Positions 26,113 through 36,000 of a stretch of 64,000 bases of DNA are shown piece by piece. Made by a program: the position numbers and the translations under genes. Origin of the DNA: Diospyros lotus (lineage: Eukaryota > Streptophyta > Magnoliopsida > Ericales > Ebenaceae); the NCBI RefSeq assembly GCF_014633365.1, contig NC_068349.1:38207192-38271191 (forward strand). Direction: 5' to 3'. The notes below the pieces were generated by a model. That model made no database searches and had not been told where the DNA came from. It worked only from the letters and a program-made list of their open reading frames with translations. Every line of letters starts with the position of its first letter. Position 1 is the stretch's first letter.

Positions 26113-26171
26113 GTACAGGCGGATTGACGGCGATTTCGCTTCCGTTGAGCCATGTGTTTGGTCCTCGCCAT
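14407..26171 (-). CDS. CENH3: Centromeric histone H3 variant, CENH3 (CENP-A)
   Basis: Seven minus-strand exons: 26117-26171, 25918-25952, 25767-25791, 25546-25670, 21940-22014, 16590-16665 and 14407-14462 (447 nt, 148 residues). CENH3 replaces H3 in centromeric nucleosomes and specifies the kinetochore. Seen: N-terminus MARTKH, a short basic Ser/Thr/Pro-rich tail (residues 1-57), RYRQGTVALREIRHFQK entering the histone fold, a loop-1 region longer than in canonical H3 (FFAPEISRW), the hallmark Trp at residue 95 (RWTAEALVAIQE), AAEDYLVRLFEDAMLC, HAKRVTLMRKDWELARR, and the ending LGGKGRPW. All exon phases join in frame. Exon 3 is only 25 bases. Exon 2 could also begin 12 bases earlier (acceptor GAAAG) and stay in frame. 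Introns 4 (3.5 kb), 5 (5.3 kb) and 6 (2.1 kb) are full of transposon debris. Intron 1 is low-complexity pyrimidine sequence on the coding strand. Confidence 0.93.
14673..14948. mobile_element. Probable solo LTR in CENH3 intron 6
   Basis: The segment starts TGTTGGAAATG and ends CCCTAACA. Inside are TTCTCAAATAGCGAAAA, CGGCCACGGACATAAGC and GCCGAACCACGTAAATA, which I recognise as typical of the R/U5 part of many plant copia LTRs. Flanking bases (CTTTA and CTATC) are not a clear target duplication, so the ends are tentative. Confidence 0.5.
15600..16450. mobile_element. LTR retrotransposon remnants in CENH3 intron 6
   Basis: Around 15830-15880, GAACCACTATAAATAC and neighbouring bases look like a copia LTR promoter/R region. 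A purine tract AAAAGGGGGAGA at about 16085-16096 resembles a polypurine tract. No open coding frame is left and the ends cannot be fixed. Confidence 0.35.
17460..18085 (+). mobile_element. 3' end of a copia-like element, copy A (CENH3 intron 5)
   Basis: Several degenerate units of the form AGTTCAAGG-TCCACTTAG (17575-17720) precede a polypurine tract AAGTGGGGGAT at about 17841-17851, immediately followed by an LTR-like start TGTTGG. The downstream sequence (GAGTTGGAAACCCAATAGG) recurs in copy B at about 19745. Coding sequence is gone. Confidence 0.45.
18108..19112. repeat. Foldback-like element with GC-rich, AGGCGC-rich ends
   Basis: The left end (AAAGGCGATAGGCGC and AGGTGCAAAGG) is inversely related to the right end (CCTTGCACCTAGGCGCGCCTTT, 19090-19111). 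The GC-rich ends stand out from AT-rich flanks. TTAACATCTATG occurs at 18956 and again at 19110, flanking the right GC-rich block, which may be a smaller unit. The ~0.8 kb centre contains a (GAA)n-rich stretch. Class uncertain. Confidence 0.4.
19241..19486. repeat. Tandem duplication, two ~123-base units
   Basis: CCCTTGCACAGTGGGAG starts copies at 19241 and 19364, each continuing through CTTCACAAAGCTAAT and ending CACTAGTAACAATTCCA. They differ at roughly ten positions. It lies in CENH3 intron 5. Confidence 0.75.
19580..19960 (+). mobile_element. 3' end of a copia-like element, copy B (CENH3 intron 5)
   Basis: AATCAAGTGGGAGATTGTTG (near 19672-19692) repeats the purine tract and LTR-like start of copy A, and the following ~180 bases match copy A with many substitutions. 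The pair is either one decayed element with two LTRs or two insertions. Confidence 0.4.
21391..21494. repeat. Tandem duplication, 54-base period
   Basis: TGCTTATGTTAGTT starts copies at 21391 and 21445. Both run through ATCAGTTGCTTG and TTAAGGTTTTT with a few differences. Within CENH3 intron 5. Confidence 0.75.
23100..23297 (+). mobile_element. Retrotransposon 5' LTR end with initiator-Met tRNA primer site
   Basis: TGGTATCAGAGCC at 23285-23297 is the classical plant primer-binding site complementary to initiator tRNA-Met. The preceding ~180 bases end like an LTR (TTATTTTCTGGTCATC). The internal region that follows has no gag-pol reading frame, so this is a truncated element in CENH3 intron 4. 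Left end not determined. Confidence 0.55.
24025..24455. mobile_element. Non-autonomous hAT-like element in CENH3 intron 4
   Basis: The element begins CAGTGTTTTAAAA and ends with the inverted counterpart TTTTAGAACACTG. The inverted repeats extend imperfectly for ~35 bases and include CTAGGCA. The 8-base flanks TTATTTCT (24017-24024) and TTATTTCC (24456-24463) match at 7 of 8 positions, as expected for a hAT 8-bp target duplication. The interior is (GA)n-rich with no transposase. Confidence 0.65.
25979..26110. repeat. Low-complexity block in CENH3 intron 1: poly-G, (GCA)n and (GA)n
   Basis: A 22-base G run (25979-26000), a (GCA)n tract (about 26055-26072) and a (GA)n tract (about 26075-26110) make up most of intron 1. 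On the coding strand these are pyrimidine tracts just before the exon 2 acceptor. Confidence 0.85.
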
Positions 26172-26559
26172 ATCTGTTCGAGGGGAACAGTAGAGAGCGC
26201 GATGACGAGCAGATTCAGAATTCAGAATTCAGAATTTTCTTTCGTTGTTTTGTTGCATTTCTTTCATTCTTTCTGCTGGATTTGACTGAAAAATGCAGAA
26301 ATCGAACAGGAGATAGTTGTGGTTTGGGGAAGCAGAAGCAGAAGCAGAAGCAGAGAGATGAGAATACGAAACTAGATTCTCAATGGTTTCCCGCCTTGCC
26401 TTGACTTCATTTGATTGATTTGGCTTTGTCCGCTCTGCCCTCCTTTCATTTGAATCCCCTACCTTTATTCAAGGCCCATTCTAATTCTATAGATATATTA
26501 TTTTCCAACCAACTCCTATTTTTGTCCCTCTCTTTTTTTATCATCCCAATTTATCATTA

Positions 26560-27020
26560 TTTTCACTGCCTCCCCATATTTGTATTCTTAAATTATTTTA
26601 TTTTTTATATTCTAATATTTTTTTGTGACAATTCAATTTTTTTTATTATTTCGATTACAACTCTATACCTACATCTTCAAATTAATGTAACTCATATTTT
26701 TACTCCTTTATTTTTGCATTTTTTTTATGATTATTCAAACTTTTTATTATTTTGATTACACCATTATATCTGTATTTTTTAGTCAATTTAATCCCTATAC
26801 TTTGATATTTTTTTCGTATGATAATCTAAACTTTTTCGTTATTTAGATTACACTCATTTATTTATATTTTTAAATTAATTTAATCCATGTACTTTGATGT
26901 ATACAAAAAAAATAATTAAATTAACTTTGGGATTTAGGGTTAAATTGAGTTTTTTTTTTTTTTATACATCAAAATATGTGGATTAAATTAATCTAAAAAT
27001 ATAAATACATAAGTGTAATA
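26560..27020. repeat. AT-rich inverted-repeat element, copy 1 of a dispersed family
   Basis: Arms around AATTAATTTAATCCATGTAC (26872-26891) and its near reverse complement (about 26966-26990) flank a short AT-rich centre. Phrases such as AATTTAATCCCTATACTTTG recur in the copies at 45790-46110 and 57230-57660. It is a MITE-like family without coding capacity; boundaries are approximate. Confidence 0.5.
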
Positions 27021-27583
27021 AAAAAAATGAAATGTTTGAATTATTAATTAAAAAATGTTAAAATATAATATTAAAGTGTAATTAAAATAATAAAATATTC
27101 AAGAAACCACATGAAAAAATATGAAAATGCAGTGATAAAAATATGAATTCTACCTATTATTTTTACTTATATATATAGATATATATTTTCATATATAACA
27201 ACAACCAACAGAATTAATATAACTCACCCTTGACACCCAATTGACTTTTGGAACCAAGGGATACGTACACAATGACACTATAAAAATATATACATATATA
27301 TATATATTTTATGAGAGTGAAAACACATGATCTTTGAGATTTTGTTACTTGTACATACAACCTTACTTATTGATTATCACACAAATTTTAAATAATGAAA
27401 ATACCCTCAATAAATTACAAAATATTTCTATCTCCCATTTCCTTGCTCTAGCAATTGTCTCTTGCTACTGCATCATTTTTCTCGTCGTTACTACACACCT
27501 TCCTTCTATGCAGTGACGACGACAAGAGGGTCGGTTGCTGGAGCAAGAGAATGGGAGACAGAAAAAAGAGTAAACAAAATTTT

Positions 27584-27629
27584 ACAATATATCGTGATAT
27601 TTTGATGTCAAAATATCACGATATATCGT
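27584..27629. repeat. 22-bp near-perfect palindrome
   Basis: ACAATATATCGTGATATTTT (27584-27603) plus GA is followed by a 2-base centre and its reverse complement to 27629, with one mismatch. The transcript would form a hairpin in either direction. Confidence 0.75.
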
Positions 27630-27790
27630 GTGTGTCAACCTGTAAATAAGGTTGTATGCACAAGTAGCAAAATCCTAAACCTTATTCTTAATGCTTATAA
27701 ATCACAAACCATATTATTTTGCTCGAAAGGCTTACCCATCGATTGACAGAAGCATGCCAAAATGACAAAAATGTCTCCCACACTCATACC

Positions 27791-28928
27791 ATATGCAATT
27801 GCTTCCATTTCTCTTCCATGGCCGTCACCTATCTCATATCTCTCCCTTTCCATGGTTGTCGTCACCTTGCCTCCTCCTTGCGCCATCGACCGTCGCTGCA
27901 TCTACTGTGGTGGATGCAGCGACGATCAGCGGGCAAGAAGCAAAGCAGCATGAGTCGACGACAGAGATGAGGCAAGGTGGCGATGACCATGGGAAGGGGA
28001 AGCAATTGCAGAGAACATTTTAAAACCCCTTAGGCAAAGTAGCATTTTCGACAAATCACATAGATTAGATAAGCATAGAACAAATCATTATGTAATCTCA
28101 TTTTCAATAAGGTATACAATCCTAGTGACAATGATGTACGGATGAGTTACCAATTGAATTTATTTGACTTAAATGAGACTTTAACCACATGCCATGTTGA
28201 TTTGGGGCACGAGATTCGTGCATAGATAGAAAATAAAAATAATTGTCTCAAGACTTTATCAAAATGGTGCCACTCTAATAATGAAGTCAACAAAGAATTC
28301 GAGAGAATAAAAATCTAAAAAAATAAGATTGAATGAGTCCACGCTACCCATATGCAATTGCTTCAATTTCTCTTCCATGGCCGTCACCCATCTCATCTCT
28401 CTCCATTTCCATGGTCATCGTCACCTTGCCTCCTCCCCATTGCCGCCTCGTGCCCACCGACCATCGCTGCATCTACTGTGGTGGATGCAGCGATGATCGC
28501 CGGGCGAGAAGCAAGGCAGCGTGAGTCAACGACGAAGATGAGGCAAGGTGACGATGACCATGGGAAGGAGGAGAAGAGGAAGCAATTGCAGAGAACATTT
28601 TAAAACCTCTTGGGCAAAGTAGCATTTTCAACAAATCACATAGATTAGATAAGCATAAAACAAATCATTATGTAATCTCATTTTCAAGAAGGTATATAAT
28701 CCTACTGACAATGATGTACGGATGAGTTACCAATTGAATTTATTTGACTTAAATAAGACTTTAACCACATGCCATGTTGATTTGGGACACGAGATTCGTG
28801 CATAGATAGAAAATAAAAATAATTGTCTCAAGACTTTATTAGAATGGTGCCACTCTAATAATGAAGTCAACAAAGAATTCAAGAGAATAAAAATCTAAAA
28901 AATAAAATTGAATGAGTCGACGCTACCC
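27791..28928. repeat. Tandem duplication, two units of ~560-580 bases
   Basis: Both units (27791-28349 and 28350-28928) start ATATGCAATTGCTTC and end GAGTC-ACGCTACCC. They are highly similar apart from substitutions and a ~20-base insertion in the second unit near 28436-28460. Each begins with a ~210-base inverted repeat: GCAATTGCTTC with TCTTCCATGG on the left, CCATGGGAAGG with GAAGCAATTGC on the right. Open frames inside are by-products. Confidence 0.85.
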
Positions 28929-29060
28929 ATGTTGTATAAAATTAGCTAATTCCTCCTTATTTCACAAATCCAAAATTAAGTTGAACTTGAGTTGCTAGAC
29001 TAGCATAAATCTTAACTTGAGTTTATGAAAAATGGAAAAGTCTTGAAAGCCCTGACGGGC

Positions 29061-29384
29061 TTACCGAATGGGGGCAAAAAAACGAAATTACCCCCGTCCA
29101 CTTTGTAAATTTGCAAGCCACTGCCCTACTCTCTCCTCTCCCCTCGCATGGCCGTCGCCATTGCCCTCGGCTTGCTGCTGTGCCTCTCTGCCATCGCCTC
29201 CTCCCCATGTAGCGATGGTCGGCGAGGCGGCGATGGCAGCGAAGTGATGAACGCGAGGCAGCGAGGTGCGACGGTGAGCCGATGGTAGCAGCAGCCATGG
29301 GAGAGGAGAGGAGAGAGCAAGGCAGTGGCTTACAAATTTGTAAAATGGGTGGGACAATTTCATCATTTTGCTCCCATTCGATAA
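29061..29384. mobile_element. Foldback/MULE-like element with ~90-bp inverted termini
   Basis: Left terminus TTACCGAATGGGGGCAAAA (29061-29079) through GCAAGCCACTGCCCTACTC to about 29150 is the approximate reverse complement of 29296-29384, which ends CATTCGATAA. The ~145-base centre is GC-rich with GGCGATGG-type motifs. Long terminal inverted repeats with no transposase suggest a non-autonomous MULE or foldback element. No clear target duplication. Confidence 0.6.
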
Positions 29385-29613
29385 CCGTGTATGTAATGTT
29401 ATCTGGCCCAGTAGAACGACTTATGAAAAATTCAACACTGGATTTGGAATGCCAATATCTGAATTCTCCGGATTAGATCTACAGGGCTTAATGGATAGGT
29501 CTTCAGAATATTCCTTAACTCAACCCATTTTAGATAATGATCGTCCTTATCTTGCTTTTGCTTTGGACTTAAGAGAATACTTCAGCACCTCTTTTCAATC
29601 AAAATCACAGTAA
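29385..29613 (+). pseudogene. Unidentified possible coding remnant
   Basis: An open frame running to the stop at 29611-29613 reads like real protein: MPISEFSGLDLQGLMDRSSE, then RPYLAFALDLREYFSTSF. I do not recognise the family. It starts inside or right after the foldback element, has no start in a good context, and I find no partner exons, so it may be an exon of a lost gene or a captured fragment. Confidence 0.25.
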
Positions 29614-30095
29614 AGTACCAGCAAACTATCAGAAGTCTTGCAGCATCTTCCCACTGATTGTTGCCAGTATTGCATTTTGCAGACAAGAATGCAATTTAGA
29701 TCCATTCAAATGGATATTAACACCATAGTCTTTGCTTGCATTACAGATAACTTGATACAATTAATTATAGTCGTGGCACAACTCTTACATTGTTCAAGAC
29801 AAGATCCACATTTACATTGACACAGAAGACACAACAGAATAGAATATGAAGCACACAAGAAATACAAACTAAGAGGATGGTAGGAGACGATGAATTGCTT
29901 AACTCACTACACTCTAATTTTTGTTTGCAGAGCAAGCTATGCGACCCCAAAATTCTTGCAGAAGAGAAGCAGCATACATACATACATATATATATATATA
30001 TATGTTTCTGCTCATGCAGTAGCTGCAGGGAGGGAATGCCCAGCAGAACAGTTTCCTGTCAAAGATTATTACCTGAAATATCAGTTTGCAGATCG

Positions 30096-33000
30096 CTATG
30101 GCTGCGACGGGCTAGGAGATGATGGAGGCTTCAAATCCGGGTACTGCAAACAACAAAAGTTAACAGTAAGTCTTGCCAGGAACTGGGAATTTATTGAATC
30201 CATGTATTAACTGGTTTTTGCAGATTGTCCAGGATTGGTAGCAGAGGTTCTATTCCAAACTAGATGAATAACCGATATGTGAAGAAGGGAAGGAGAAAGA
30301 GAATTACAAATGGGTATGGTGAAAGCGGTCTTGAAATTCCGGGAAGAGATTCTGATTTAACTTCAGTTCTGGGGACTGAATTGATTTGTGGAGGAGGTTC
30401 GGCCATGGCTTCTGCTTTCTGCACGGCAGGGGCAGCCGGGCTTGCCTCTGGAGGTGCTGGAAGAGCCTTGCTAGTCACAGTGGGCGGTAGAAGGGCTGTT
30501 CCAATTTGCTGAGTTTTTAAGTTAAGGAACACAAAAAAGGGAGGTTAGATCCAGAAGCAAAAGCAACCAAGTTTATTCAGATGAATTACAAAAAACTGGA
30601 AATAAACGGTTTATTTCAGAAGATCAACCACTGAAAATGATACTTCACCAAAATATAAAAAAAATAAAAGATCAGCACACCAATAGCATTATGCATAAAT
30701 GTAAAGTACCTTAATATCGCCTGCAAGTTCCTTTGGGGCAATCTTGGTATCCAAGAATTCATTAACTTGTTGCAAAGTCTGCTTCCTTTGCTGCCATAGG
30801 AAATGGAGGGAACATAAAATTTTACTTTCAAAGAAAGCGTAAAGATTACAAGGAGTTTTCACATAAACTACAAATCAATAGGGTGGTTTATGCGATACAA
30901 GGTGCTTCACAAGACGAGAATTACTAGCAATCTATACAATCTGATACCAAAAGAAAAGTATGCAGATGTGCTACAAAGCAAGCGGTAAAATCTGAATTAA
31001 GTCATTGCCTCCTTAAAACAATGTGGTAAAGTGTTAGATACCTCCTAAAATCCCAAACCAAATCTAGATATGTATAGGACACATATTCCAATTGGGAGGA
31101 AAACCAGCTGGAGTGGTTGCCCCTTCTATAGATTTTGACTTTCCACACCTAAGTAATCTAAGAGATGATGTAGCCAGGTTTTTGGGGTTGTGTGTCCAAG
31201 GTGTGTCACGATTCGATAACCAGTCATCTGAGAGTGAGCGATTTGTTATATGGAGCTGCAATGACGCAAGGGTTTCCAATTTTGTCCGTGGAAAAGTCAT
31301 GGAGATTTTGCAGTTTTCTCCATCCAAAACTACATTATCATTGATTGAGTAGATTTCTCCCAATTATTGTGGGATCATGGACATAGGTCAGTTGAGACTG
31401 AACCACATTAATTTCCAGTGTCTTATTTCTCTTGATTTCTACGCAGTGTGCGTGATTCAATCGTAACATGGAGAAAGATATGTATTTCCCAGAGAGTGCT
31501 TTTCCAGTGAGGTAATCAGAGGAGAATATTAAAATTGTAAGGTTACTCAAAAAACCTCTGCAAAAAGGAGCTTCTTGCTGATGACTTGAATAAGAGCAGC
31601 AGAGCCTAGAAGTTGGAGAACTGTTTCCACCTGAAAGGATACAAAAATACATCAACAGTTGAATTTTCCATAGCCCCATGCTCCCCATTGTCAAAAAAAA
31701 TTGATAAAGATTAAAGAAAAGCATAATGGATAATGGAAGGTCTCAAATTCTCAACAGCTGAACCTCTGAAAATGCCAAAATTCCTAAACCCGCAGCAGCT
31801 GCAACCCCAAGGGTAACAGACAAAGCATCAGGTCCCCCCTGCAAATTTACCTTGCCGTTAAGCTATATAAAAACACATACTCTATTACAGTTGACAATCA
31901 AATTGAATGGCATACACTCGTTCCAACATTGTCAGAAATGAAAATAATAGTGATTAAATTCACATTTAAGTGAAATATTTGTTGCTAAAATAGATAAGAG
32001 AGAAGGATTGGAATATTCAAGTAAAGTTCGACATGAAATACATACTCCAATTGCACCCTCAACAGCATCAGTCAAACCACTCAGGTCAAAACTCAATGTT
32101 TTCTTGGGCAGTATCCATGGAAGACCACTATTCTGCAAACACAAGGATTTCATCTTACAATTTCAGATTACCAAGAGTCAGAATCCAAACAAACTTGGAT
32201 GCCTAAAATAAATGAAAATTCCCAACAGGGAAAAAGAATAGTAACGACCATCCATCCCCGGTTTCCTTCTGCACCATCTTTAATGGCATAAGCAGCCTTG
32301 AAGCCATTAGCAGTTACCAACTCTGCAACCAACTCAGAGTTCCCATCAAATCTGGTTTCCATCAGAAACTCCACAGCATTAGCTTTGTGCAGTAGCTATC
32401 AGAAAGATTACAGAGGGAATCCCAAATATTACTAGTATAATTACAAAAATAGAAGAGCGCCCATAATGTAAATATCAAGAAAAGACTATAAGGAATAAAT
32501 CAAGAACACAAAAATAATAGAACAGTGGTATGAGGTTCTTATGGTTTGAAGCTCTCCTTTAGGTTCGAGCACCTTGTTCTGATGCTCAAGTTTCATATGC
32601 TAATTTCTCTTCTGCCTCTTTGAACCCAAATCATCCAACTCCTAGGTGCCCAAATTTCCTATTGTTAGAATCTGTTTCTTTGGCCTTTGTTCTGTATAAC
32701 AAATTAATAGCTTATATTTCTGTTGCATGGTGGTCTGCTCACCCTGTATCAATAATAAAGAATTAATGCTCAAACGCTATCTGAAATGAGGTATGGATAC
32801 CTTCAACTATAATCTCTTTCGTTTTCTTTACTTTTTCCCATGATCCAACCAAATATATTGCCTTTGGTTGGCTGCACTGAATCAATGCTCAAGGACTTGA
32901 GTTACTGCTGATCAATTGGTACAACTCACATTATTTCCTCATCTGAACTTCATCTAGAAGATTCCTTTTGAACTTGATGCTGAAACATTGTGATCAGTTG

Positions 33001-36000
33001 ATCAAATTTTATTTTGTCACCTCCAGAAAGAGTTGGTAAGTTGTGCTTCCATGAAATACAGGTTGGTTTCACAATATCAGCTAAATGATGGAATGCGACT
33101 ATATCAATTTCTTCATTCACCACCATGTCATTAAGCTTTTCCATATGAAGGTGGTGTTGGAACTTTATCTCATCATTCCTTCGTTATAGGGTTGTGCCAA
33201 TAAAGGCATCCCGTGTAAAATTTTGCCACATTCTTTTGCACAGATTTATATAATAGTGGAACTTATAGAAGTCAATTTACATCATGAATATGCCACTGAC
33301 CCTAACTTGGTTAGGGTAAGGTGCAGTTGTTGATGACGATGATGACCTCTAGAAAGAGTTTTTCTTCCCCAACCAAAGAATATACTTCCATACATCAAGT
33401 GAAACTCTATTAAGTTATTGACAGCATTCTAGATCCCAGAAGCAAGGCTATGTCAATGGGGGAGTTCCGTCACTTTTTGATTCAAGCATTAACAACATTT
33501 ACAACTTTCTTTTCCACAAAGAGACAAACAGCTCACAATGTATTAAAGTAAACATGGTTCTGTACCATGTTAGAAAATAGGGAAGATGGAATTGAGTGAG
33601 AAAATATCAAAATGCATTGTATCACAATATACAGAAAATATTCTAACAATATGCTAAAAATATTCTAACACAATGTGTATCGAAGAGGGGGACGGAATGG
33701 AAATGGATGGAAGAGGGTTCTCCTCATATAAATAGTAATGGATTGGAAATTATAGGGAAGTGTTTCCATCCTGAGCCTCACCTTTTGTCTCCCGGGAAAA
33801 GGGAGGAGAATGGATGGAATGGAAACTTACTTTTGTGTTTTGACAACTTTAACTTTAATTATTTTTTTAAAAGTTCAAATTTATCCTTGGTATCTTTTCT
33901 TTTCATTAAGGTAGCATTTGTTAAAATGAGTAAGATAAGGTTGCATTAAAATAATTTATCTATAAAGTCCAAGATAACTTATTCAAGAGGGGAAAAATAA
34001 ATTTATCTAGAAAGTCTAAGATAAGAAGTCACATGACTTCTGATAGGATACCAAATAGCAAATCCAAACAATAATCAAATATCAATAGTTTCCAATACTT
34101 TTCAGCAGAAAACAAGAACAAACCAGGGCATTCGAGAGGCCCTTACTCTCCCAATTCTTCTATCAAAAACTAGCTACCCTCTCCCTCTTCTTCTCAGCTC
34201 TTTATACTGCTCCTCTGCCCCTCTCTAACCAAATTCCCTTGCACATGCAGATTATTCCCTCAACCTATGGATTACAAAACTACCCCCATGCGCACATGCT
34301 GGTTGTAACAACCTGCATGTGCTAATTCCCTATTCTCCCCTTCATGCTTGTTGGTCTTTGGTAGGTCTGGTACACCGTTGGCCTATCATTACTCCCCTCC
34401 CGCACTTTCACCTTGTCCTCAAGGTGAAAAGTAGGAAATTGTTGCTGAATCGTAGGGCTCCCAGTTCATCGTGGCGATTGCTTGCACCACTGCTACTACC
34501 AGTGGTGCTACCATTCTCACTGTCCTCAAACTCACTGGTAGCATAAAAAACATGTTCTCTGCAGAATTCCACGAGTATCGGCTCATGAAGTAACTGGTGT
34601 CAAGTGCACTCTCTGATGAAGGAACAAAAGCAGCCTTCTGTCTAGCAAGGGTGTCCCAGTTAATATCTCTGAAAAATGCATGCTGCTTCACCTCCGAGGC
34701 TCCTCCTGCTCCTAGTCTCTGATGAGGATCTTCGGTTAATAACTGATCAATGAGATATTGGGCTTCATAGCTCATTTCTTCAGGTACCCAGGGCCAAGGT
34801 ATCTTTTGGTTGAGAATATTATCAGTTATTATCTGAGGATGCTCAGCATTAAAAGGTGGGATACCAACAATCAGCTCAAATAGAATGATACCCACAGACC
34901 ACCAATTCGTAGTTGCACCATGCCTTGTCCCTAAGAGAATCTCGAGAGCCAAATGGTCAGGTGTTCCAACAGCATACCGTTTCTTTCGTCTTTCTCGCTG
35001 ATGCTTAGATGCAGTTAACTGAGGTTCATTTTCTCCCAATAGCAATGTCCCACTAATAGCCGGACCAGATAAATCATCGATGTTGTTGATGAGACCAACC
35101 CTTGAAAGCCCAAAATTTGTTAACTCATCCCACAGAGTAAAATCAACCAATTCCTCCTTTCGCATTTCAACAGATTCAGCATTGTTAGCATTCTGACATC
35201 TCTGTGCCCAAGAGTGAAAAGAATGTTGGAGCCAATCAGAATTTAAACAAGACTCCATTATCATAAGCGGAGCTTCTAAATCATTGGGCTCCACAATAGA
35301 ATGCAAATTGAGCCCTTGACTTCTAGAAACATGCTGCCCTTCCACCATCATAACCTCGTTGGGCGAGGCCCCCACCCCCTCATGATGGTGAGAATACATG
35401 AGGGACCCTCCATTATCAGCCAACCCCATGTAAAATTTATGAGAAACCTGGCTAGGAGTCGCACCATCTTCCCAAACAACATGGATCGTTGATGGCGCCC
35501 CCTTCCTCGGCGAGATGCTCTCCTTGGTTGTCACTGGTTCGGCCGTCCACGGCCTTTTAAATGGATCGATCGTCGGCTGCCCTTCTGCCTCGCCGTGGAA
35601 CTCCCTAACACCATCGTCGTCGGCTGCCACTCTGCCTCGCGACACCATCATCTGCTCAACCGCCAATCCCCCTTCAATATGCAGCTCGTCCCCCGCGCCT
35701 TCCAGCATGGCCCCTAAGCGATTCCTTAGCAGCCCCTTCAACTCTTCCCAGCTTCTCACTCTTCGTCTCCGTTGCTTGCACTGGACCCATGAAAGAGCAG
35801 CACCCTCCAAACATAGTGCTGCCGAGTCCATCTTCTCCTCGACAACCAGCCCCTTCACCGCAACTCCCAACTCTTCACCCGTCGCCTTAAGCTCCGCCCA
35901 ACTCCTCACCCGTCGCCTTCGCTGCTCCCACTGGAACCACGATAGAGCCGCTCCTTCAACGCATAAGGCCGTTGTCTCCAGCTTCTCCACATTGGACAGC

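Larger units (their letters stand above)
26172..30095. other. Repeat-rich region between CENH3 and TROL
   Basis: After the presumed CENH3 promoter (26172 to about 26450) the sequence is AT-rich with an inverted-repeat element, a 22-bp palindrome, a 560-bp tandem duplication and a foldback element, all listed separately. The only possible gene remnant is the frame at 29385-29613. Confidence 0.55.

Noticed and set aside
25893..26171. MARTKH frame read through as a 92-residue Ser/Leu-rich protein
   Set aside because: After 18 codons it enters a CT repeat; a GT donor at 26116 and the downstream CENH3 exons explain the start.
26411..26755. 114-residue Phe/Ile/Leu-rich frame as a membrane protein
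   Set aside because: It arises from T-rich DNA of an inverted-repeat element; similar frames occur in other AT-rich copies.
27695..28603. Several small frames rich in His, Ser and Arg on both strands
   Set aside because: They lie in duplicated hairpin-forming units, occur in all frames, and have no family motifs.
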